DNA of 64,000 nucleotides from NCBI RefSeq assembly GCF_030253575.1, contig NC_080558.1, forward strand, positions 1,746,001 to 1,810,000. The letters are read 5' to 3'. Shown here one piece after another: positions 32,307-46,000 of the stretch. Source of the stretch: Rhododendron vialii. Lineage: Eukaryota; Streptophyta; Magnoliopsida; Ericales; Ericaceae. A program made the position numbers and the translations under genes. Positions within the stretch are counted from its first letter, which is position 1. Each line of letters opens with the position of its first letter. Below the pieces are notes generated by a model. It worked only from the letters and a program-made list of their open reading frames with translations. It did no database searches and was not told the DNA's origin.

Positions 32307-35300
32307 TTAGTATTTTGACACTGCAGTGGCACCAATAAGTCCAACAAGGCACAATAAGGAAAGAATATCGGGCATCCCTATAGATGAATCTGATGAGAAG
32401 TAGATCTTGTGAGCGTTGCTGTCACCTCGAAAACCTCTGACAATCATTGCCTGTAAAAGAGGTGAAAGTATTAGATTGGAAGGTCAAATGTGAAAAAGTG
32501 AATACCTCAGTTACAATTTGTTAGCCCCCCTTTTCGACAGTCAAGCCTGTTACTCGGGGTCAATGATTCCCTTTCATAGCGAAAATATTCAAGATTTTTT
32601 CCAGCAACCGAAGGTCTCACTTGGTTCTTGTAGCTAGAGTTTCCAAAAACAACTAAAAAAGGATAACTTGGAAAATATAGACAAGATTTTTAGATGGATT
32701 GACAAATTGGGATGGAGTGAATAAGAAGAAAACTATGAGCTGATTTGATTCTCATGGGCTTAATTTGTCAAACTCATAACAAGGCTCTTTCCTGTGGAGA
32801 ATGATAATTCATACAAACACAACCCCAGGGTACCATCAAGGATACACTGAGAGTCATCCAACCACAGTTTGAATGCGTAGGCCGTAAGTTCTTTGGCCTC
32901 TCTTTTTGGTAAGCCCAAAGACAAATCTAAGGTTTAAGATTTTTTCGTAAGAAAAAAAAAACCTTGCATAGGCCTGGCTTTTCATTGCATAGGCCTGGCT
33001 TTCCATTTTCAAAAGGGAAACCGAAGAACTTGCAAGTTAAACGCAAACACTAAAAGAACTCGGAGGGTACCTAGCCAAGAAGAGGGAAGAAAAGACAACT
33101 TGGTAAACAATTAAACATATTCAAACCTGAGATATCTGCTCTGCATGGCTAAAAATATTCTTGAAGATCCGACGAATGTACATAAAGAAAACTGCAACAA
33201 TACCACCAGAAATGTCTCAATTAAATGATAAGTTGTGTTAGGCACACACTAAACACGATAAAAGGGAATCCTGTGTGAACGTGCAGTACTAGGACAACTT
33301 GAATTTTAGCAGGTGAACAACAACAGCACATTCTGTGGCTTAGGACAAGAACTAGAATTTCCCAAATTTTTGGTTGAGTACATCATGAATCTAGGGGATG
33401 CAACATAAGTCTAACCACAAATTTCCATTACAAGTAAAAACATAAAATGCATTTTAACCATAATACTTCCGTGCGCATACACATGAGAAGAAGAAGCACA
33501 TTCTTGAGGATGGCGCATCTGTGAGCAGTGTTACACCTTTCTTTTGAAGGTACCATTTACATGTATGGTTAGTAATGTAATTTAGGAAAGTTCCCATGCG
33601 TAACACATGATGTGTCAGGGTACAAAAGCAAATATGGAACCGTATAACTGATACAGTTATATTGAGTGATACAGTAATTGATATTGCTATTCAAGAGAAA
33701 GGGCTGTCTTGTTTGGACCCTGTCTACTTGAAAATTTGAAATGTGTACTCACCATCGATTGTCTCCATAAAAGTCAACTGCTGCCAATTTATTCTGCGAG
33801 ATACGATCCCCAGTGCAACATTTCGGACCTGACAGCATTTCATGAGGTGAATAAAATATCTTCACCAACATGATCATAGAATATGAAACAAAACGTGTGG
33901 AAAATTTCATATCTGAAACAGACAAAACAACTAGTCCAGTAGTCCTATTTCACCTCATCAAACACCAAGTTGATGAACCTCAATGAAAGTAGGAGCGTGA
34001 GGATAGCTTCTGCCACTGGAACACCTATCTTTGTCAAGGGGAGCATAAACCATTGGAGAGCATATGCAAGTTGCTCGGAGGTTGTGGTGGTCAGGCATAA
34101 GCTAGCACTTTGAAAGACCTGTCACAAAATCAGATATCTAGGTCTTAGTAATTTTGACAACTTGAGCAACTCTACAAAAAGCTGCTAAAGATGAATTCCA
34201 AAAAAAAGCTGAATAATGATTATTTCCTTCCAACATTTAAGTTCCTGGGAAGTGCTTGAACATCCAAAATGAATGGAGTCCTCTCAATTTTATTATTCAT
34301 ACAGTTAAACGTGGAAAAAATGCTCTAGTTCCTTTTTACAAAAACCTTCATGCAAGTCTTTTTCGTATCTAATGTAACTCTATATGAATGTACTCCACTA
34401 GATACAGACGAGTCTAATAAATGGATCATTGAGACTCCAAGCGATAACAATATTCACTTTTCATGGCTATTTAAGCTCTTTGTAAGATCCAATCACCTCT
34501 GGCATTGTTGTTCCCCTGTCCAAGGTATTGCAAACCCGACCTCAAAAGTACCTTGCCAAACTTGACCATTAAACATTTTCAAACATCGCATGGAGAGACT
34601 GAAATTTGAATATCTTATGTTCACAGTCTATACAAAGTTACATCACGGTGCAAATTTTGAACCAATTTTTTTTTTTTTAATTCCGGGTTTAACCAACTAA
34701 ATCTGATTGTATGGCATTAATACATGATGTAAATTTTAGTTTAACGACTCTAACCCACAAGGTCCCATTTTTCTAACTTCATAACTTAAATAAATTGTTA
34801 TTCACAAACTTGTGAAGCTGTCAATATCCCTGAATCAGCAACTTCGATGCAATTATTGGATGGGAAGCCACAATTATTGGAGGTGAGCAGGGACGGGAAT
34901 TTTATATACTCAAACATTTTTGCTAGAAATTTTTTGTAATCGTTATTTTCAATTTAATGGCCCAATTCTGGCAGAAAAAAAAAAGCAACTGCCTTCAGAC
35001 ATGAGCATGTTACATATGAAGTTGGTTCATTTCCCATGTGTCAAAACATGTGCTTAAGCAAAAAAATGGAAACCTAGAAGGTAACTCAATAAAGTACAAC
35101 TCACAGTGAACGTTAAACAAGCAGAGGTGCTTGCTACAGACAAGCCCTTTCTTGTAAGCTGTAATGGTCCTAACTTCATGATCACATATGAATAGCCTTC
35201 TAAAGATGCCGGAATATTCGGCAATCCAATCAGTGCAGGTGGTGGGCTTCTTAGCTGGACGAGGGGTGGTGCACCATCTGTGCCCAGCCCCAACATTATG

Positions 35301-37288
35301 AACAAAATCCCAGAAAGCAGTGACACTCTTCCCAATTGATCCTACAAGATTATGGGAGAGTTAAGAAGGGAGTTCCCCTGCATTAGCACATTGACAGTGT
35401 TCAAATGAGGAAAATTAAGACACATTAATCAAGATAATGTAAACAAATCAACGTACATTTAGGCCCTAGTGGGATCGCTGCCCAGAGAGGTAAAGAATCG
35501 AAACAAGACAAAATAACCTCAAAAACTTTCATGTTCAAAGATTCCTAATACATGAATATCATTATAGACTAAGGAAAATTAATTAGATCCCGAGGCCGCC
35601 TAAAAGGTAATCCCTTTATAGCTGACTCGCTTGATAAGACAAAAGGATAACTTACCATCCACACCTCTTTGGGGAGAACCCAGACAGATAATACAGCCAA
35701 GTATATGACTAATCCAAAACGCATCAAAATGTTTGACCTTGCTGGTAAAAGAACTAGAGCAAGGAGCCATGCCTGCATAATCAAGACAGTTAGCTACATT
35801 AAACAAAAACAAAAATCAGAGAAAACAAAATAGCAATCAAAGAATAAAAGAACTGAACTCAAATTCTGTTCATTAACGGACTTCCAAACAAGAGAGCTCT
35901 TACACAATCAGACCTTCAACAAATATGTGCCAAACAGAAACACTTATAGCAACCAAATCTTCAAGTGAATCAAGTTCCCAATCCCATTTTAAAGCTAATA
36001 CAGGCAGCATGATATTTCAAATCTCCAGTGGATTCAAAAAATTGCTCCATCATAGAGAATATCAGCCTACTGCTTGTTTTAGATAGTGGAACGCCCTGCT
36101 GCCTATTCAGTGAGTTACGACAACTGTCTTACATTCAAAATTGCACGAAGCAAACTATCTCATTTCTCAACCTGAGCTGATTTGATAAGTGTTACATAAT
36201 CGGGTAGAACTTAAGATCAAAAGCTAGCTCTTGAAGTGGGAGTGTCCTCATGCTTATACTTCATATTACTTCGGTACCCAAATGATGTGGGACTTCACTT
36301 CACACCCTCCCTCATACGCAGCTTGCTCTCTTGGCAGTGCTTGCCGTGTGCAGAGCAGAGACAAGCATGACACACCCTATCCATCTTTGGTACCTAGCTT
36401 GATTAACATGTTACTTTGGTACCTAGATCTTATAAACTTTATATTACTTCGGTACCCAGGCGATATAGGATTTCGCTTCACAATAAGAAGTCCATCATTG
36501 TACATTATGTCCAACCAATTTAATCTCAAAAAACTGCTTTCTTCTTGTTTTGGCCAAGTAAAAAAAAATACTTTTGCAAACACAACCGTTTATCCATAGA
36601 CCTGACCACAAATTGAAGCTTGGTCATAATTATTTATACCAAATGAAGAGAAAGAAAACGAAGTAGTAACAGATATCGGGGTTACCAGAACAGTCAAAAA
36701 TTGTATGGATGGTACACGAAACGTGCAACACGTTATGAGAACTCTTTCTGGATATACAAACTTTAATGAGACCTGAAACTAAACATCCCATGAAGTAAAC
36801 CCAAATTGCAAGCAACCCGACGCATGAAAAGAGAGAACTTTCAAAAACCCATGTACCAAACATCAAAATTGTGCACAACCCATCAAATTAAATCCAACTA
36901 TTTATCCAATTTCAAAAACCCAGAAGAATATAATCACCAGTTTAATCCTGGGGTCCACGGTATGCAAGAACGTGGTTGGGGACGAGATGAACTGGCAAAT
37001 GGGACTAGACGTTGCTCCAGCTATCAATCTCAGGACCTTATCAGCTGAAAAAACATTTTTTGGTAACCATTTCTCCCAATTCCTGCTGCCACTGCCAGTA
37101 TCTGCTGCACATCTGATTTGGGTTTTTAGCAGAGTTCGATGGAGTGAGAATTGGAGCCTATGTTTGGAGGTGTCTGGGGTGAATTGGTGATTGAGGAATG
37201 GAGGGGATTGGGTTTTGGAGGTGTGGTGGAAAGGGAGAGAAGGGAGTGAGAGGATTTGGCAGGTGAGGGGAAATCTAGTACGATACAT
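32307..37288 (-). CDS. ABCI12: ABCI12-like chloroplast protein (CbiQ/EcfT family), seven exons
   Basis: Resembles Arabidopsis ABCI12, a plastid membrane protein of the CbiQ/EcfT family, the transmembrane coupling part of energy-coupling-factor importers. Exons by GT-AG fit: 36938-37288, 35656-35772, 35105-35341, 33954-34118, 33753-33828, 33127-33191, 32307-32450, giving 384 residues, close to what I recall for Arabidopsis (about 390). Visible: EKWLPKNVFSADKV, TTFLHTVDPRIKL, LALVLLPARSNILMRFGL, RVSLLSGILFIMLGLGTDG, SLRFINLVFDE, FMYIRRIFKNIF and AMIVRGFRG, the Arg-Gly motif of EcfT proteins. The first 60 or so residues are Ser/Thr-rich and basic, as in a transit peptide. The ATG at 37288 is in frame with everything downstream. 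Another ATG at 37368 opens a different frame that stops at 37126; using it would need a shift, so I prefer 37288. The transported substrate is not known to me. Confidence 0.9.
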
Positions 37289-38208
37289 TTGTTGCAGTTG
37301 AGACTTGAGAGAGGTTTTTGGTTGCAAGGGAAGGAGGGGAGAAGGTGAAGTTTTGGATTCATTGTCATAGATGGATCGGTTTTCTACCCGGGTCGGACAT
37401 GCAAACCCGGTTGAGAAATTATTAATTAATTGAATGCTTGAGGAAATGATTTTGGAATACGCCACGTTATACCTTGGAGACCTAAAGAACCACAAAATTA
37501 CGGACGGTGAAGAGTAGACCTGAAGTACAGCGCAGGGGTGACCTGGTAAAGAAGAAGCCCAAGGTAGCACTTGGCGGGTGCCCCAAGGGCACCGAATACT
37601 GACTCGGAGGAGAACTTTTTTTTTTGAGAGAATAATTACTATTATTCACAATAAAAAACAGAAAAGATTTTGAACAACAAAAAGACAAATTTTGTCCAAT
37701 CAATTTTTTTTGTTTGTGTTTGTTGAAAGACTATATCTATACAGACAGAAATTGTAGATACTACAACGAGTTTGGGTCTCATTAATTCCAAGCTCAAAAA
37801 TTTATTTTGCATTATGTAGTTAGTTTGTAAATTTTGATGAGACCATCTTTGCAGTAATTCAAATTACTTACACAGAGAAAACCTACTGAACAAAATATAC
37901 ATTTTGGGAATACACCTTCGAAAGAAATTCCCTATAATCATGTGATTATCAATTTGAATTGACGATTAGACCATCTTTGTAGACAAGAATTCACAAAAAT
38001 CATACTGAGAATGATCTTTATATTCATAAATTTCTGAGTTTTCTCCGGGCCTGGCTGGGCTGGCAACACTTCAGCTTGAAGGATAAGTGACCAATTCAAA
38101 CTTCTTGGCCCACCAGATTTTTTCTTTTATTTCGTTTGGGATCAAATTTGAGTGCTTATAATGTTACATATATCAAGCTAGTATATGAAGCTTCGGGTAA
38201 TTATTGAG

Positions 38209-38339
38209 AGAAAATGACGGCTAATGACATGTTTTGATAATTAATACATGTCAAAAACATTTTCAGTATTAATAAATATTCTCAGCATGTCATTGATTAG
38301 TATTAATTATTAAAACATGTCATAGGCCGTCATTTTTCC
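38209..38339. mobile_element. MULE-type MITE
   Basis: 131 bp, ends AGAAAATGACGGCTAATG and, from the right, GGAAAAATGACGGCCTATG. The perfect 9-bp target duplication is ATTATTGAG (38200-38208, 38340-38348). It lies about 190 bp upstream of the F-box H start. Confidence 0.88.
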
Positions 38340-38391
38340 ATTATTGAGTGCTTTAGTAAAATTCTCTTAAACCCTAGCTTTAATTCCGACT

Positions 38392-38420
38392 ATATATATA
38401 TGTATGTATGTATGTATGTA
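38392..38420 (+). promoter_or_regulatory. TATA-rich (TATG)n promoter patch of F-box H
   Basis: CTATATATATATG runs into a (TATG)n microsatellite. The following block (ATATTGCTAG, CGTACCCAAGCCC, CCTTAAAAACAG) matches the promoter of F-box J near 61498-61565. Confidence 0.5.
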
Positions 38421-38525
38421 ACATTATATTGCTAGCCCTAGTGAACGTACCCAAGCCCCACCATCCTCCTTAAAAACAGATAAGACTAAACCCTAGCCTC
38501 ATAAACAAATCTTCATCAAGGGAGA

Positions 38526-39843
38526 ATGGAAAGGAAGAAAAAAAAACAGTACATCAAAAGCAGAATCAAGTTTCCGATATATTATTATTCCAGAAGAAAT
38601 CGTCGTAGAAATACTCTCAAGATTACCCCTCCATTATCTTCTCCGATTCAACTGTGTTTCCAAGCGATGGCGTTCTTTGATCTCTAACATATCCGCCGCC
38701 AAAACTGGATCACCGACGGTTCTCACTGTATCCAAATCGAAAGCACATTCCTTTTCACCTCAATCCATTGACCAACACCAACAAGAAGTTCAAGTGAAAA
38801 GCATTGATGTTCCTTGGGACGTCAAGAACAAATACTTTGACAGCTTTCGAATCTTAGGATCATGTAACGGGCTGTTGCTTATGAATATAGACGAGGATTT
38901 ATTCTTGTGGAATCCGCTGTCTACATTCTTCAAAAAAGTCCTAGCATATTTCAGATTGGGTGATGAGGACTACAGTGCTTGTTCCGGGCTTTGCTATGAC
39001 TCCACCAATGACGAGTACAAGGCCGTTCTTGCGCTTACCCGTGAGAGTCCAGGTTATGTCGGTCAATTCGTTGTGGTTGGTAGTTTCAGAAGCAAAAGTT
39101 GGACAGTGGTTGATATCCCCTACACGACACGTTCAGTGAATTCGGGGCCCATAGTCAACGGAAATCTTCACTGGTTTGCTTCTAAGAACGATTCAGGTAC
39201 TCATTTCCTTTCACCCCACCAAATTATTTGCTTCAATGCCCATACAGATAAATTCGAGGAGGTACAATTGCCAGAGCCTAGAGGAGAGGAGGGAGATATC
39301 ATTTGTGGATTGGGAGTTTTGGATGGATGCCTTTGTATGTCTCGATCTGGCTGCCCAGGCAATAGTGAAAGCAATGTTGAGGTATTGATAATGAAAGAAT
39401 ACGGTGTGAAAAATTCTTGGGCTATCCGATTCGTCATTTCACATGGTTTTACCTTTAATCACTATGATATGTTAGTGCCATTAGGTTATACTAAGAATGG
39501 TGAAGTTATAACTGAGGTTTACGTGGATTACGGTTGGCATATAAGGGCGTTCAATATGACTGACAATTCGCATAGGAGAATTTCAATTGCAGAGGACGGT
39601 TGGCATATAAGGGCACTCAATATGACTAACAATTCCCGTAGGAGAATTTCAACAGCAGGGGAGGACATCTATTTTCGTACTGTTGCGCATGAGGAAAGTT
39701 CGATTACACCTCCCGACTACGATTGGGAAGAGGAAGAGCGGAAAGGAGAAGCGACATATGTTGAACAACGTTATCATAAGTACCCGCTGAAAATGAAAAA
39801 GGGCAAGGAGCCAAGGATGGTTACTGGACCTAGAAACACATAG
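38526..39843 (+). CDS. F-box/FBA protein H (second subfamily), start uncertain
   Basis: F-box: IPEEIVVEILSRLPLHYLLR and CVSKRWRSLIS. FBA hallmarks: GSCNGLLLMNIDEDLFLWNP, SGLCYDSTNDEYKAVLAL, GSFRSKSWTVVDIP, GPIVNGNLHWFASKNDSG, SPHQIICFNAHTDKFEEVQL, GLGVLDGCLCMS and LIMKEYGVKNSWAI. The only plausible ATG, 38526, is one base out of frame with the F-box because of a run of nine A at 38538-38546; with eight A the reading would join. The F-box frame is open from 38497 to the stop at 39843. So this is either a sequencing error in the A-run, a non-ATG start, or a very young null allele. A 66-bp in-frame tandem duplication lies at 39532-39663. Sister of J (61.6 kb) and I (40.6 kb). Confidence 0.75.
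39532..39663 (+). repeat. 66-bp in-frame tandem duplication in F-box H
   Basis: Units 39532-39597 and 39598-39663 code for two 22-residue copies of GWHIRAxNMTxNSxRRIS. The units differ at about ten bases. Copies I and J have only one unit. Confidence 0.9.
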
Positions 39844-40589
39844 AATCTTGAAGAGGATCAACATGCATGGTGGGCCAAACTCGAAAGAATTCCAATCTCA
39901 TTCTCTTATCTTTTTCTACTTTAATAATCTTTACCATAAATTTGGATTGTTTTAGACAGCTAAAGTGGAATTTTCATTTCCTTTTTCGTTTGTTCTAAGT
40001 ATATTATTTGGTGGTTAACAGCTAGGAATGGATTGAGCATTATTTTCAAGTTTCTGCTTGTGTATGTATGCTGTTGATTTGAAAGGGCACAACAGAGAGT
40101 AAGCATGTGATCCGTATATCTTGAGAGAATGGATTTTGAATGCATGGCATACACTTACTGATCCATTCATGAAGAATTAATTTGATCGAGGTTTTGCTTA
40201 CATATTTTTTTGATGGGCAAAGAAAGGATTTTCATACCATTAAAAATGATACAAAAGAGAAACCATGTAGTGATACTACACGAGGGACTTGAAGAGTCTT
40301 TTGACTCTATGTTTAGATAACAATCGCCAAAGTCGAATGTTCTTGTGTTGAATTCAGAAAACAAGCGTTTGGATTTCTTTTGTCTCTATGTTTAGAGGTC
40401 TTGTGGATGCCGATCGACTTTGGAAATGTCAAAGTTATCACGAAAAGCTGCCGAATTTTAGTCAAGATTAGAGTCGCGGAAAATACAATACTCTTGAAAG
40501 CTAATTTTGTTGAAAACGTTTCGAGGAATGTAAAATTTTCACATCCAACTTTCGTTGGTTGTGTTTTGATTTTGTCTCTAATGCACATG
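39844..40589. other. Intergenic between F-box H and I
   Basis: No gene recognised. A T-tract followed by GATGGGCAAAGAAAGGATTT (40200-40235) looks like the antisense tail of a LINE or similar retroposon. The next part (40380-40600) is unassigned. Confidence 0.35.
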
Positions 40590-41348
40590 AAGATAAGAAA
40601 GTGCTAGCATATTTCCAATTGTGTGATGAGGTCTACCCAGTTTGTTCCGGTCTTTGCTATGACTCCACACGAGTACAAGGCCGTTCTTGCGCTTGCCCAT
40701 CAAACTCCGGAGTATGGTGGTGAATTCGTTGCTGTTGGTAGTCTTAGAAGCAAAAGTTGGACACAGATTGGCTTCCCCTACATGGTTCGTACAGTGAATT
40801 CAGGGCCCATAGTCAATGGAAGTCTTCACTGGTTTGCCTCAAAGAACAATTCAGGCAGTTATTTCCTTTCACCGCATCAAATTATTTATTTTAATGCACA
40901 TATGAATAAATTCGAGGAGGTAACAATGCCAGATCCTAGAGGAGAGGACAGAGATATCATTCACCGATTGGGTGTTTTGGATGGATACCTTTGTATGTCT
41001 CAATCGGTCTGTCTAGGCGATAGTGAAAGCAATGTTGAGGTATTGATAATGAAAGAATATGGTGTGAAATATTCTTGGACTATTTTGTTCGTCGTTCCTG
41101 ATGGTTTGACCTTTAGTAGTTATGATACATTGGTGCCATTAGGTTATACAAAAAATGGTGAAGTTCTCACTAAGGTTAACCTATTCGTAGTCCACGGTTG
41201 GCATATTAGGGCATTCAATCTGACTGACAATTCCCAGAGGAGAATTTCAATACGAGACTCTTTATATGTGAATGACTCTTTTTATGCTATTATTGTGAAT
41301 GAGGAAAGTTTGATGACACCTGCCAACTATGATTGGGACGAGGAATAG
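40590..41348 (+). pseudogene. F-box/FBA protein I, 5'-truncated
   Basis: Begins within the FBA domain: KKVLAYFQLCDEVYPVCSGLCYDST, then a small deletion relative to H shifts the frame. The rest is open: HEYKAVLALAHQTPEYGGEF, GSLRSKSWTQIGFPY, VNGSLHWFASKNNSG, LGVLDGYLCMSQS, LIMKEYGVKYSWTILFVV and WHIRAFNLTDNSQRRISI, to TAG at 41348. The F-box and about 100 upstream residues are absent, so it is a truncated tandem duplicate of H. After 41348 a degraded version of the H tail (GRxxRRMW) continues. Confidence 0.85.
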
Positions 41349-41399
41349 CAGAAAGAAGAAGCGACGTATGTGGAAGTATTTATGGCTCGCGGAAAATGT

Positions 41400-42529
41400 A
41401 GAAGGACATGAATGGTTACTGGACCGCGGAGTACATCGAATCTTGAAGAGGAACAGTCTGCAATCTGCAAAGAGAGCCAAACTCGAAAGAAGTTCACATC
41501 AGATTCGGAATAAAGTGAGTAGATATTTCTGGTTCGGGGAGAAACTCGTGAATGTTAATCGCATTTTCTTTCTCTTTCTTCTCCAATCAACAGCATGCAT
41601 GATCTAGATTGCCTTAGATACCCAAAGTAGGCTTTCCCTTTTCCGTTATTTGAAGTCATTCTTATTCTGTTGTTAATAAAATCGAAGGAATGAAGCAATT
41701 CAAGTCTCTGTGACTCTGTGTATGTGCTCTTGATTTTGATGGCACGACACTGATTAAGCATGTGTTCTGCATTCCATGATAAGACTGGATTTTTAATCAC
41801 ATACCGCAATGATATATTCTCTCCAGCCTTACACAATATTGCCCACATTAGTCGCCCAAACCCCATGGACTTCCATATAGCTAGCCTATATGATATAGGT
41901 CACACATCCTTGCATTGATGCTACTATGCTAGACAAGCTCGCTTAATTGTGAAGTTCTGAAACACATATATGCCCTCGCGGTTTTAGGAAGCTTTGTAAA
42001 CGTAGGGTCATGATCTATTATTTATGACACTGAACTTTGAGTCGCAAACATATATTTAAATATCGGTCGATACGAACCGTATCGGCCGGTTCGTACCGGA
42101 ATTTGAGGGTGCCGATTCGGATATTCCGATACGTATCGGGCTGTACCGGATTTTTTGGACCGGTTCGGGGGAAATTCAGGAAGAAAAAAGGGAAAAAAAA
42201 AACACCGATTCTGGGAAAAAAATAAAACGTTTCGGAATTTTAGCAAAACGTGGGCTTATCACAGTGTGTGCGCGAGGCTAAAATCCCGGATTCAATAGTA
42301 TTACAATCAAACAACGTTTCATCACCAAGGTACTTGTAAAATATGTATGATGATCGATTCCAATAATAAATAAAATCACTTGCTATATTCTTCTCTAATA
42401 CCCTATCCAAAACCTACAAAAAAAAATAACGTTACAGCAATTGTGTCACCCAATGACTATTAACTCTTTAATACTATGTGGGTACCGATATGCTTCAAAT
42501 AACAAACGTTCTCACAAATGGCAGTAGGA
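41400..42529. other. Intergenic; CGGTTCGTACCGG-like palindromic patch
   Basis: No gene. At 42060-42165 short ATACG / CGGTACC-type palindromic words are dense, as in the repeats at 10.5, 19.4 and 59.2 kb. No ends could be set. Confidence 0.5.
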
Positions 42530-43080
42530 CTCAATCTCATAGTTCTTGATCAAATTTTGATGATCCGTGTAGCTCAATGTGTCTATAACGTGATTTTAAG
42601 GGTACAGTTTGTTTACATTAAGCAGCTCAAACCATCGAAATTCGATCGGAAATTTTGGGGTGTTTTTTTAGATGTCCCCGAAACCGCCATGTAAAATCTA
42701 TATTACATATTTTTAAAATTCTTATTGAAAGGCAAGTACTCGTACAAGTTTTTAAGGTGTGTGAAATAGTAAAATGAACAAACAAACGCAGACGAAGTAT
42801 ATTCTATTTGATAATACTTTTTCATCCGCGCTCAAGAGAATGAATCAGTAGGGCTGTCCAAGAAAAATCAAGAACCGTGAAATCGGTCCGGACCGATCTG
42901 ATCCGTGCTTTTTGGATTTTGTCCGTGGATTTAATGGTCTGGATATGGATTTGAAAATTAAAAAACCGTGAGATACGAATTAGGATTGGATTTTCATTTC
43001 AAAACCGTGGATTAACCGAACCGAACCGTGAGATATTTAAAAAAATAAAAATATAGATATGTGTGTGTAATATATATAAA

Positions 43081-46000
43081 CTAGCGAATGCCCGTGCCTG
43101 AAGGCACGGCGCAACACATTTTGAAGACAACTAAAGCTACGGGTCGAGCAATGAGCAAAGGGATGACATGTTGAAAAAAATGGGTAGGAACAAAGTAAAA
43201 TACGGTATATTTTTGTTGTTGCAAAACTTTAATATGCTAATTACCTATGCCTGTAACACTCCGCAACAAAAAGTTTTATTTGTTAAGCCTCTACCCATGT
43301 GTACATCACTACCAATGATAATCCTAATCACATATACCGAGTTAATTGCATTGATAGGACACACACTGAACTATATTAATCAAAACCACAAAACTCAAAA
43401 CCAATACCATGTTGCATTCATAGAATCCAATTTTAACATGCATAAAAAATCTAAAAATTTATATAGAGTCAAATCTGGTACACTACGTAGGGAAAAAAAA
43501 GGTGTTTAACATAGATCTTATTGTCTTGAAATTTGTCTCTCCATCTACCTCCCAAGAGTTTTTGTACCAACGCATATCTACTTCATCCAAAAAGCACAAT
43601 TAGGAACATGAATATTAGCCTAAAAAAATAATTAATGAGCAAGAATTTCTTCTTGTAAAAGTAAAATGATGACTAATAATAGTTACCTTAATTCTATATC
43701 TTGTTTATTCGTCTCTCAACACCATCATGGTACGATCATGACCTTTGTAGATGTACTTGTGAATATACTTAACAGATTTTATTCCAGGACAAACTTCCAC
43801 ATTGATATGAGAATTATATTTTTCTCGAAAGGTATGAATTGTATGACACCACATCCCTTTTATCAATTCGTTGACCCCTTACAGTATAAAGGGAGTAAAG
43901 TAATAATGGCATTGGTAGGCATACCCCATGCATAAAAATACGATTAACTTCTTGCTCATCGTGAATCACCACAATTACATTTTTTTCTCGAAGACACGTA
44001 ACCTTTGTACTGAAAAAATAAAACAAAGCAAATATGAATCAAATATATAAAATCAGATTAAGCAATGCAATTGAGTAAATAGTTCTTACATTTTCTGCAA
44101 GTTACCGTCGAGCTGCATAAGAAATTGAAGAATTCACTAAATGCATAGGAAACAATTAATTTGATTATTACGACCAAGATATAAAATGAAACGGTTCAAC
44201 TCGCATAGCCATAGACGCTTAGATTGTCCATGATTAGTTAAGTCCCAAGAAGTTATCTGAAATTTGAAAGAGAGTAATAGTCAAAAATTATCATGGGAAT
44301 AACAACAGAAAGCATTTTAAAAATATATATAGACTCCCATAATATTAAATGAGTGACAAAAAAAAAAGGAACACAAAACTCCAGTTTGCGATGTGTTTGG
44401 TTAACATCATAATATTTTCATCGATGCATATATGGTAATGTTTAAAAGAGTGTCAATAACAACACATGTTCTAATGAAACGAAATTTAAAAAAATTAGAA
44501 AAAAGGTTTACAATTACTCAATTTGTTAATCTTGCAAAAAAATGTTGTTTTGACAACTATCAAAGGAAAAAAGAATAGGGTGTTGCCGTTCAAAAAAAAA
44601 AAAATAGAGCGTTAATTAGTTTTGCACTCTTTCTTTTCCTATGTCAAAAAAAAAAAAAAAATTGAAAGGTTTGAAGTAGCAAACGTTTGATCTTACTGTT
44701 AAAAAAAAAACGTTTGAAAACCACCCTAATTTTCGGCATTAATTCCCTGAATCACAGGGATCCATTCTTACCTGGAAATGTGGCTGTAAGCATTATTTTT
44801 CAATTTATGTGATAATCAATAGAAGTTTAAATGTCAATATTTGGTAAATATGGTAAAAAATTAAATTCCTGAATCACAGGGAATCAATCTCATGCATCCT
44901 TTTAAATGTGGTAGAAAATTAAATCCCTGAATCACAGGGAATCAATCACAGGGATCTTTTTTTTTTTTTGATTAGCCGGTTACCAAAATGTGATGATGAT
45001 AACCCTTGACCAACCAACAGTCTAGATTTATAGAGGGGACATTTTGATCCGTTGGTTGTCTTTTGGATTCAAACCCAGTCCTCCCTTATCGATTTTGTAA
45101 AGAATGATTAAGGAGTCAGCATGCATGTTCCAAACGACAAATAAAATTGGCCATGAACCTAATTAAAACGTTTATAAGTTTAACAACAAAATCATTGTGA
45201 GTGCTCTACATGAAAAAGGATAGCAATCCAAAAAAAAATTGCAGTACCTCGAATTTAAGCTCAACGCAAGAATTCTCTAAATATATTTCTTGTGATCTTT
45301 CCTGTAGTAAAATAATAGAAAGTAAGAAGATGGTAGAATAAACAACAAAGTTAGGATTAACGCAAAAGACCCATGCAAGGTTGTCAAAAAAAAAAAAATC
45401 TCGCACACTCATATTTTTCCTTCCAATTTTCGGCAAAAGAAACGCAATATGAAAATTGAACTTGCATGAGAAATGAAAAAAATCCTTTGATGTTTGAATC
45501 CCTTGCAATAAAACTAAAAAAAATTAGTCAAGAAACTCCTAATTTACGGCAAAAGAAACCCAATATGAGTAAAACTCGTCCATGAAAAAAATCAAACTTG
45601 CATGAGAACTGAAAAAATCAAACTTATATCACTATCGGTAATGGTCGTTCAGGAAGTTGTTTTTGGCAAAAGAAACCCAATATGATTAAAAATCGTTTAA
45701 GAAATAAATCGAACTTTAGTGAGTACTAAAAAAAATCGAATTTACCTCACTATAGGTAATGGTTGTTCAGAAGTTGGAGGACATGGATCTATGCATGTGA
45801 CAAACAAACCCGAAAAATGTGGACTTCTAAATAGAAGGTATCAATTGCACACAGTAGGTTGGTCTTCTAAGAAACGGGGACTTCTAAAACGTAGTGATAA
45901 GTTTAAATCTTCTAAAATTTAAATCTTATGTGATAAGGAAATCACAGGGAACCAATCACTCACACATTCCTAAATAGAAGGTATATTCCTTTTAGGTTGT

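Noticed and set aside
37126-37368. Alternative ABCI12 start MTMNPKLHLLPSF at 37368
   Set aside because: The frame stops at 37126 and cannot reach the conserved part without a shift; the ATG at 37288 is in frame and gives the expected length.
44738-45945. CRISPR-like array of palindromic words in the Helitron
   Set aside because: Spacing is irregular, the sequence is a plant nuclear region, and there is no repeat-spacer regularity or cas gene.
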